Shown here piece after piece: positions 56,347 through 64,000 of a DNA stretch of 64,000 bases. Origin of the DNA: Rhexocercosporidium sp. MPI-PUGE-AT-0058. Lineage: Eukaryota > Ascomycota > Leotiomycetes > Helotiales. The notes under the pieces are model-generated. The model searched no databases. It was given only the letters and a program-made list of their open reading frames with translations, and was not told the origin of the DNA. The number at the start of each line of letters is the position of its first letter. Position 1 is the stretch's first letter. The stretch covers positions 3,596,001-3,660,000 of the forward strand of contig JAGTJL010000002.1 in assembly GCA_020746875.1 (NCBI GenBank), in the 5' to 3' direction. A program made the position numbers and the translations under genes.

Positions 56347-56659
56347 TATGCACCCTGTATGATTGAGTAACATAAAGTGCCAGTATGTGGGCTGCTAGAT
56401 AGCCTCGTTTCCCCGGACCAAGTCATCTCGTGATGATTGTATTTATTTACACCTCTTGAGTACCAGACTTAAGCTCAAAATCAAAAAGGACAACTGTCAA
56501 ATCCATGTGAGTCAACTCTCCATGACTCAGCAAGTCTAGGATGTGACGGGATCATAATTGATAGTGGTTCAATATCCTCCCCGAAACGTTCTTCGAACAC
56601 CCTCAATAGCTGAAAGTCCCATCTTATTCGAAAGACTTTCAGAAACATCAAACATCAGT

Positions 56660-57364
56660 ATGTCATCACCACTATCAGAAAGAGAGAAACAAGAAATTCT
56701 CAATTTACACAACGAAGGTTTGAATCTCCTCTGTTTTGTCGAATCTGGAAATACTGACTTGATCTAGCTCGTCGTGAAACACCCGGAAAACCTCGTCCAG
56801 ATCTTATCTGGAGCAATACTCTATCGGCAGCCGCTGAGAAATGGGCGAAGCATATGGAAAAAAAGAACCTGTTCGATCATGACAGGAAACAAACCGTTAT
56901 GGGAGAGAATCTCTATGAAACAAACGACCCAGAATTTACATACTGTTCCGCAGTTCGGTGGTGGATCGCCGAGAAGAAATACTACTCAGGAGAGGCAGTG
57001 GGAAAGGAATCTACGATGAATAAGAAGGAAATGATCGGGCATTATACACAGGTAAGATATCATGAACTGTTCAAGCTTTTCTGGGATTATTCTTTTCATA
57101 CGGGAAGCTGACGTCCACTGGCAGATCATCTGCCTCGAGGCTACGAAAGTGGGCATGGCGAATGCCAAAGGTAGACGATACACTTACATAGTCGCGCGTT
57201 ACGATTATTTACAAATAAAGCACACAAAGCCATGGGGATCTGCCACTCATTTGCCACAAAGAAAACACAGTAAGGAAGAAGAAGCTAAAGAGGATATCAA
57301 GGCATCTCCAAATCACAAGCGTCATCACAATTTTCCGCCAGGGCCTTCTCAACGAGATAAATAA
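56660..57364 (+). CDS. CAP/PR-1-like (SCP superfamily) protein, three exons, 193 aa
   Basis: Exons are 56660-56717, 56768-57051 and 57125-57364, and the joins keep frame. The CAP fold is evident: LNLHNEARRETPGKPRPDLI then WSNTLSAAAEKWAKHM, MGENLYETN, AVRWWIAEKKYYSGEAVGKE, IGHYTQIICLEATKVGMANA, and RYTYIVARY. The histidines and glutamate of the CAP cavity (HDRK, GEN, GHYTQ) are present. Most fungal CAP proteins are secreted, but this one begins MSSPLSEREKQEIL with no signal peptide and no visible upstream signal exon. The first donor (GTTTGAATC) is weak. The TAA at 57362 is followed by 77 further open codons in the same frame, rich in His, Ser and Arg, up to TAG at 57596, so the intact ancestor was probably longer. 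The frame has no frameshift. Confidence 0.7.
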
Positions 57365-57598
57365 CGCCCTAGAGATGCTCCAGAATCTTCCCGAACTCAC
57401 GAACGACACTCGAGACATACACTCGAGTCGTCCAGCGAGCATCATCACCAGAGAAAGTCCACAACTCCTCCCCCCTCCAGACATGGAAATCCAGTGTTAG
57501 AAGAAATCATAGATGGGATGCCAAGAATCGTGGTGAAGTTCCCGAATGTAAGCTTTCATCCATTCGGACGAAAGTGGTCGACATCTCGCCGTAGATAG
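57365..57598 (+). pseudogene. Probable former C-terminal tail of the CAP gene
   Basis: This is in frame with the CAP gene after TAA 57362-57364. The text is compositionally like the preceding tail (ESSRTHERHSRHTLESSSEH, then EEIIDGMPRIVVKFPN). A single CAA-to-TAA change would explain the stop. Confidence 0.35.
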
Positions 57599-57989
57599 GT
57601 ATGAGTGTTGAGAGGAGGAGGGGGGGGGGGGTAAATGAGACTTGTGAGAGATTGATGGAAGGATACGACTCTGTATGCGTAGAAATAACAAACGTTGGTT
57701 TTCACTCCCATCTAAAAAAGGGGTTTATTTCCCTAAAGTTCTCATGCTCTTGACTTAGATTCTCTCTGCCATGACTTGTCCAGCGTAGTCATTGAAATTT
57801 CGAAATGGAAGACAGTCCCATAGAGATTCCTTACAGTACAGTCAACGAACTGGCAAACGACACTCGCTCCACCGAACAAGTTCTGTTCGCTTCCCGCTTC
57901 GGTCTGAAAACGGAAGCCCAAGTATTCCCAGCCGGACAACTAGTTATACCCTCCTCAGCAACAAGTTCCGTCTCCATGGCCGTCGCAAC

Positions 57990-58515
57990 CTACGTGCTAG
58001 GCATTTGAATTTCCGGCAGCACAGCCACGTCAATTGTGCGAATAATTAGAACTGTGACTTCGCGGACATTGTCTAGATTGAAGCCACCCTTTTCTGAAAG
58101 CTTTGCGTCCGGAGCAGAACATTCGCTACCACCGACCACAGCGGAAAGGAAGTTCAGGCTTTCGGGACTGGGAAGAGAATATGATGCCTCGAACATGCGA
58201 TCTACCATCGGGTTGCTCGATGGGACTGTTCCGGCTTCGATCGAGCCTTTGGTGGACAGGGTCGTCGATTCCGAAGAAGTTGCTCCCGTCAATAAACCGA
58301 GGTTTCTGGCTTCATGTTAGATGTTTGCTGTTGATCAAGAAGAAGAATTTAGATACTCACGTATCTCCAAATGTGACTGGTATGATCTCAACAGAAGCGC
58401 CGGGGATGCGGGTCAGAGAATCGGATGTCGACGACGCGACACTAATGGGAATAAATCCCCCAGCTGCGAAAAAACAAGAAATCAGTAACCCCCACAAGAT
58501 CGTCCCGAAACTCAT
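57990..58515 (-). CDS. Small secreted protein, two exons, 156 aa
   Basis: Exon 1 is 58361-58515 and exon 2 is 57990-58305. The intron (GTGAGTATC to GAAGCCAG) joins FGDT to NLGLLTGATSSES in phase 2. The alternative acceptor 5 nt earlier leads to a poorer frame. The N-terminus has a clear signal peptide (MSFGTILWGLLISCFFAAGG then FIPISVASS). The mature part is Ser/Thr-rich with one cysteine and includes SLPSPESLNFLSAVVGGSEC and a hydrophobic EVTVLIIRTIDVAVL. No known domain is recognised; it could be a cell-wall or effector-like protein. A plus-strand ATG frame of 67 codons (57805-58008) overlaps the 3' end. Confidence 0.45.
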
Positions 58516-58952
58516 ATCTTCTGTATGAGATTTAAGAACTGATAGTAATTGACTGCTCAGTACTCCCGCGAACTTTCTGACTTTGGAAAACAGAACAGGA
58601 AAGATCGTCATATATGTGGTCTGCACCTTGCAAGGTTCGGAGTCAACAAAGAAAACCGAACAACGCAAGCGATACGTTGCGGACAAAGAATGTTGTTTGC
58701 GACTAATTCGATACGAAAAGAGACCGTGGATAGTCAAACATGGTGTCTCGCGTAGCCCGACCGAAGCCAAAAATCCTTCCCGCCACTTGAAAGGTTTGGA
58801 AGGAAACCTGAATCTTTGTCAGATTTATGAAATACAGTTTCAATGTTATGAGTGAGTTGGAGACACATATTGCATAGAATTATCAAGTCGAATTCGGCCG
58901 CTAAAAGCAAGTGATCGCGCGCACGCCACAAAGTGACCAGGAACCGCCTCAC
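58516..58952. other. Intergenic spacer
   Basis: This is the upstream region of the secreted protein gene and the 3' flank of the REI1 gene. No feature is seen. Confidence 0.4.
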
Positions 58953-60019
58953 TCAACCATTCCTCTTCTCCAACCCACCAGCCTTCTTCTCCATAGTCAA
59001 CACCCTAAAAGTCTTCTGCTTATTGCCCTTCTTATCCACCTTTGCCTCATACATCTTCTTTGCCTTGGTCTCCACCTTCTCGATTTTCATCTCCGTCGCC
59101 CTCAAAGCTCGTTGCTGGACATCCGACAAACCGATCAAGCTCGTCGATGTCCCTGGACGTGGGACTATCCTCCTCTCGTTTGATGGTCCAGACCTAGGTG
59201 CTGTTATTCGCACAGTGGATACTGATGATGATGGAGGTGCCTCTGACTGGGATTGGCCTTCTATGGGCTGTTGTGGAGGCGATGATGATCGTGACCTTGA
59301 CAGAGAAGTTGTTTTCGGCCAAGTACTGCGGTTCTTCGTCCGCCGACCCAAAATCTTGCCAGAAGGAAGTCTCAACTCTCCCTCAACCAAAACGGCACCT
59401 TTCTCTTCACCCGAAATCTCTATATCCTCCCCTTCACTCTCACCCACCTCCCAGAAATCCCCTAACTCCAGCGCATCCTCTTCCAAATTCAGCCTACAGT
59501 GGCCGTTTCCCCGCATGTGATCCTGCACAGCAGATTTACTACTTTCCACACCCCCGCAAGACAAACATTCGTGGAAGTTATTGATGATTGTGGATAGGTA
59601 GCCGAGGAAAGAGTCGATGTCGAGCAAATGCTCGAGATCGGGCACGATGAGATTGTGAGAAAGTGACATGTGCGAGAGGTTGCTGGATGTCGATTCTGAA
59701 ACCTCAGGACAGAAGAGGCATGTATTAGGTGTGAAGTCTTCTTCCTCCTCGAACTCGTCATCATCTTCATCCACGTGGGAATCCGAGTCAGACTTATCTT
59801 TCCTGGGACTAGGGATCTGATCGTCGAAGATAGAACGTGGTATTGGAGGCAGAGAAGCCATCTTCCGCTTCAGATTGTAGACGCTGAGTTGATCAGTTCC
59901 CCGTTCAAATTCTCGATGAGAGAAACTCACTGCCATTCTTCTCTCATGTGTTCTCGTTGAGCTTCTCTACTGGTGAAGTGCTCCCTGCAAGTCTGGCAGC
60001 CAATCTCGATGGCTTCCAT
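58953..60019 (-). CDS. REI1: Cytoplasmic 60S subunit biogenesis factor REI1-like (ZNF622 family)
   Basis: Exon 1 is 59931-60019 and exon 2 is 58953-59883. The join completes EWH-VYNLKRKMASLPPI, the hallmark that follows the first C2H2 finger (CQTCREHFTSREAQREHMRE then WH). Further finger regions are CLFC with NLSHMSLSHNLIVPD, and CLSCGG with AVQDHMRGNGHC. An acidic linker and a C-terminal basic coiled segment (RALRATEMKIEKVETKAKKM) follow. Length is 339 residues, a little shorter than the yeast protein. It acts in the cytoplasm on late pre-60S particles, helping release and recycling of Arx1. ATG 60019 is the first Met of the joined frame. Confidence 0.88.
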
Positions 60020-60660
60020 GTTTGAGTTTGCTGTGTTAGTCGTTGTTGTTGTTGTGCTTGTTGTTGTTGCTCCCACCATGCTAAGCGACAATTGATTGAT
60101 TGATTGAAACTAGTTCTTTGTAGATCTGAAAGTGGTTGAAGTTTTGGAAGTTCTCTGCTAGTTTGAGTTCAATTGAAGTCTGTTGTTTGTCTCTTGTCTG
60201 AATTCTGGTTTCAAGCGACTCTACTTGTACTTCTCAGCTCTCAATTGCTGTCACACCACCAAGACTCTAGGCCCCCAACACAACTCCTCGCTTAGGAGCG
60301 GGTAGCTTGGATGCTCATAATGACTCATGCTACACAGTCCTTGCAACTGCAACTGCAATCTGCTGTATAGAAATGAGGCAGTATGCTTGAATCATTTGAC
60401 ATCCAATTGAAGTGCAGAGAGTGCTGTGACATCATTGTCTTTGACTCACACAAATTGAGCCCAATGGGATTCACCCGCATCACGTGATATCGGAGAGGAA
60501 TACACCCCCGAGTTTGACTCACAGGAAAATTCCAGTTCCCCGTGGAAGAGCAAATAAGATGAAATTGATGGTACCAGCTATGAGTAGTACAGTGAGTTGA
60601 TCTTCCCAAGAGAGAGAAACATGTCTCTCAATGCTAGACCGTCTATTCGCAACACCCCTC
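60020..60660. other. REI1 upstream region with GTT repeats
   Basis: Just upstream of REI1 lies an imperfect GTT microsatellite (60037-60070). The rest is spacer to the end of the minus-strand SDR gene. No gene is seen. Confidence 0.45.
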
Positions 60661-61775
60661 TCACTTCCAGTCTTTCAATATCGTCTCCCCCTCCTTCACC
60701 CCGGAAAACCCCAAACTCTTCACCCAAAGCTCCCTCTGAAAGCCCTCATCGTTCGCTTCCGGAACAGTCTTATACAACACCCCACCATCAATATAAAGCG
60801 CCTTCGGGAACTCCCCAAACTTCTCACGATCGAAACACAGCGCGAGCAAGAACCCCCCGTTCATCTCTCGCGTCCGGATCATCGGGTTCGACGAGAACAT
60901 CCACGTGATCAAAGCCAGGAGCTTAAGGACCTTGAATGTGAACTTGATGGTCGCGTCGGCATTGCGGACAATTGCTGTATCGCCGATCCAGCCTGGATCG
61001 TGGCCTAGGACGGAGATGTTGGAGAGTGCTGGGTCGGCGTCTAGACGGCGTTGGAGTTCGTACCTGTGTTGTATCAGCATCGTTCTCGCAGCATGGCCCC
61101 AAATCTCAAAGCAGAGGAGTTCAAAAATGGAAAGAGATCTCACATCCAAGCCTCCACTAAGATTTTACTCAAAGCATACCGTCTCTGACCAGTCTTCACC
61201 ACCTTCCCATCCGGGAACTCCTCAATCCCCTTAGCCATCTTCTCCGGACTCGTAATGATACTGTTCTTCTGCTCTTCATTGCTGTAATACGCATTATTGA
61301 TGAACCACCGCACGTCCGACGCCGTCGACCCCGTGTAAATAATCCTCCCGTGCTCCTTATCCATGCTCTGGAGGAGCAGAAGCGCGAGCAGAAAATTTGC
61401 GAGGTAGTTCACGAAGAATGTACGTTCGAATCCATCGTCGGTGAAGTATTCTCGAGTGGTGTCCTGCACACCCGCGTTCAGGATCAAAGCTGAGATGGGT
61501 GATATGGCTTTTGAAGCGATGCAAGAGTTGACATTAGAAGCGAACGAGCGGATGCTCTCATGGGAGGTGAGATCTACGGATAGGAGCATGTATTTGTGCC
61601 CTTTTGGCGCTTTTTCGAGAGCAGCTTTCAAATCTGTTGCTTTGGCGGGGTTGCGAACTGCGTAGATTGCTTCGTGGGTGAGCGCGTATGGACTTTGGAG
61701 AAACCTCTCCACGAAACCGATGCCGATCCCTCCATTGGGGCCGGTGAGAAGAATGGAGCCTTGGGGAGATACCAT
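60661..61775 (-). CDS. Short-chain dehydrogenase/reductase, two exons, 344 aa
   Basis: Exon 1 is 61144-61775 and exon 2 is 60661-61063. The intron (GTGAGATCTC to AACACAG) joins VEAWM to YELQRRLDAD in phase 2. The nucleotide-binding site is SILLTGPNGGIGIGFVERFL (TGxxxGxG). LILNAGVQD supplies the NAG motif, and RRYALSKILVEAW carries the catalytic Tyr-x3-Lys. A serine in RIIYTGSTASD completes the triad. It is an NAD(P)H-dependent oxidoreductase of the classical or extended SDR group, in the style of fungal retinol-dehydrogenase-like enzymes; the substrate is unknown. The coding frame is intact. Confidence 0.85.
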
Positions 61776-62505
61776 TTTGATTGTGAGAGAGGTTGAATGA
61801 TGTTAAAGAATCACATCTCGAGGTGCTAGGTATAATCATCTTCGAGGTATCGGGTAGTAGCAATCGTCGTGGCTCGCTGTCAGCTTACTTGTACCAAGCA
61901 GTACCCCCTGCTCCAAGTACGATTCAGCGATTATAATTGGTCAATTATGACTACTTCATCCGGGTATTAAAATAACAGAAATGCCCCGGATTTTCGGATG
62001 TTCGATATAATTCCGAATCGTATGAACTCTCCCAAAACTTTTTTTTCTGCAGTCATCATTTGCCAAGGTAGGTACAAGCTCGAAGGAAGAGTTGCAATTG
62101 GATGAGGCCTGGTTCGTAAACTGAGCACTTCCTCAAGATAAAAGGCAACTGCAAAGCCGCAGCGATGTTGTGCTCTAGTCCAAGGCCACAAAGCAATCAG
62201 GAGCATTCGCTTCTCTACCCCTAGTGAAAAGAAAAATGGTTTCATGAGAGTTAGTTCCTTGGTACTCAGGGTAATGGTTGGTGCCAAGACTCCTAGAGAG
62301 TTCTTTAACAGGGAAAATTTGACTGACAGACTTTTAAAATTCGAGCATTGTTCTCAACTCAACTGAAAGCATCACCCCCTGTACTGGCGACTATTAAGCC
62401 GGTGGCGAAGTACGGGACTCCATTCTTGAAAATGTCTCTCGCTGGTGGTAAATCTGTTAGAACATCATATAATTATTCAGCAAAGGGGTATCTCAAACAA
62501 TAAAT
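61776..62505. other. Intergenic spacer
   Basis: About 730 bases between two minus-strand genes. Open frames (61967-62287) have no coding character. Confidence 0.45.
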
Positions 62506-64000
62506 CTAAATATCTTCAACTTCGGCCTCCACCTTCCACTTCAACGGCATTCCATTGCCTACTTTCTTAAAAATCCCCTCCAAATCGCCGATCTGAACTC
62601 CACATTGAGCTTTCCGAGATACGAGAAGCTTCAATCGAATGCCAACGTGGTGACCTTTCTTTCCAAGGCCGCTGCTGGTCGTTGCTTGCATCATGACAGT
62701 GTCTTCTAGTTCTTTTTCGCTGGCTGGTAAAGCTGGCATGATCGTAGCTAGAAATCTTGCGAGCGTGCCAATGTAGTCGCACCACCATCCTGTCTCATGG
62801 CCCACCAGCGCGCGAAGGTTGTTGTGCACGCCTCGATCGACACGACCTAGATCATTCCCCCAACGAGCAGACATCGTGAGGGCGATGACTGCGCGAATTT
62901 CATGCGTCATTCCAGGAAGACCTGCCAGCATACCTGTAATAGGGTTGTGCAACGCTTTCGCTGAGTTTGCTCCATCTGGATCACCCATCGTTTGCCACGT
63001 GTTTCTCGCAACGAAGTGTAAAATCTCGGATGAGATGATGGCTGGGTACCCCTCGGGCATTCCTGTCACCATTGTTTGGACAATTCCATCAAGCACATTT
63101 GGATCTTGGTTGAGCGCCCCTCCGGGCAGAAGAACCAGAGGATTGGACTCCCTGATTGCTGGTGGAAGCTTCATGTAGAGAACCCCTTCTCTGTTTCCTC
63201 CACTACAAAATATGACTTGTTTGATTTTTGGGATAGCTAGATATTGCTGTCAGTATTACTCTTCCAATCGCAATTACAAAGTACGGAAATAGTCTGAGGA
63301 CGTGGAGTATGACCAACCTTCGACGAGGGACTGAACAACAGAGACGATAGCTGGGAATTGTCCTCTTCTCCGCTTAGACATTCCGAATATTTTACCTTCC
63401 TCATTGTTGTTGACATGAAGCATTTCCTGCCATTTAACAAAGCGATTCCCAGGAACGGTGTAACCCCCGATGGCTGGAATGGGGTACGGCTGGATTGGAT
63501 CGGTATGCATGAGCCTATATACAGTTAGTTATTGTAATGCAAGGTCTTTCAAAATGCCATACATGCTTCCATAACCCCGAAATCCGCCACCACAGAAATA
63601 TATTGTGATTCCCTCTTTGCTTTCTGATTGTTGTTTTAGGTTTGGGAACTTTAAAATGAGTTGCTCGAATGTCTCCTTCATCCGTGTCCGTAGTTCGGCT
63701 TTCGTGGAGTGAGCAGTACCTTGAACATATCGTTAGCAGATGTCCCCAAAAGTGGTTCCTCTATTCCCAGATAATATAATGACAATTGGAAAGAAGCTCT
63801 TACTATCTGCACTCAAAGCCAGAGTCAACTTTGCAGCTCCAAACGGCAAACTCCTCGCCGCCCCAGCAGCCAAAACATCATACCCATCCTCAACATCCGA
63901 ATTGACATAAGTCATCTGAACACTGCCCCCTCCCAAGTCCATAAACAAGCCATCAACCTTTGTATATCCACTCCTAGCTCCCATGGCTCCAAAAAGGCTC
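62506..64000 (-). CDS. RTG2-like / Ppx-GppA family protein, 5' end beyond the window
   Basis: Visible minus-strand exons are 63804 to beyond 64000, 63563-63719, 63318-63514 and 62506-63236; the joins keep frame. The text reads GAMGARSGYTKVDGLFMDLG then GGSVQMTYVN (the sugar-kinase/Hsp70-type phosphate loop), ITIYFCGGGFRGYGS, FCSGGNREG, and a C-terminal half with LHNPITGMLAGLPGMTHEIR and WWCDYIGTLARFL. This is the layout of fungal retrograde-regulation protein 2, an exopolyphosphatase/ppGpp-phosphatase-like member of the ASKHA family that links mitochondrial state to nuclear transcription. The substrate and exact role in this fungus are inferred from family only. The start codon is outside the window. 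Confidence 0.85.

Overview
The window is nuclear DNA from a filamentous ascomycete (Pezizomycotina). Genes are broken by short introns of about 45-100 nt with GTAAGT-type donors, CTAAC/CTGAC-like branch points and CAG/TAG acceptors. A fungal Zn2Cys6 regulator, an Ssr4 chromatin subunit, an RRM-containing RNA-dependent RNA polymerase and an RTG2-like protein fit the same assignment. A Leotiomycete is my guess from overall style; nothing here proves it. Eukaryotic genes start at ATG, so I moved several starts inward from longer open frames, and I placed exon joins by splice signals and frame continuity.

1-15.3 kb: a fast-evolving block of coiled-coil protein genes (1317, 3306, 6150, 10419, 14082 on +; 12363 on -), mixed with decayed or nonsense-bearing relatives (4909-5776, 15051-15260), small orphan genes and a cysteine-rich remnant (13210-13623). 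No housekeeping gene lies in this block.

15.7-25.3 kb: proteasome subunit beta-5 (PRE2, -), a spliced FAD-dependent amine-type oxidoreductase (+) convergent with a UPC2-like Zn2Cys6 factor (-), then a 1205-residue RNA-dependent RNA polymerase (+).

26-38.5 kb: carbohydrate region. It holds a decayed processive family-2 glycosyltransferase, a GH78 alpha-L-rhamnosidase (-) divergent from an 11-exon sugar transporter (+), a cysteine-rich orphan, and a 9-exon GH15 enzyme (-) whose start codon lies only 10 nt after the stop of a Pro/Ser-rich protein gene.

42.5-51.2 kb: core genes: 6-phosphogluconate dehydrogenase with two in-frame alternative acceptors at intron 1, a 144-residue membrane protein, SWI/SNF-RSC subunit Ssr4, and a 205-residue membrane-anchored cysteine-containing protein. 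Downstream of the last lies the most unusual element in the window: a tandem array of four micro-exon/intron modules (51365-51755) sharing the core AGGGTCGTCWAWACC directly before each donor.

52.9-55.9 kb: a complete hAT-type DNA transposon with degenerate terminal inverted repeats. Its transposase is broken only by five in-frame TAG codons.

56-64 kb: a CAP/PR-1-like gene with a premature stop, a small secreted protein, the 60S maturation factor REI1, a short-chain dehydrogenase, and the 3' part of an RTG2/Ppx-GppA family gene running off the right edge. Recurrent C-to-T-type nonsense changes (TGG or CAG to TAG, CGA to TGA, CAA to TAA) in the transposon and several gene remnants suggest past repeat-induced-point-mutation-like decay.
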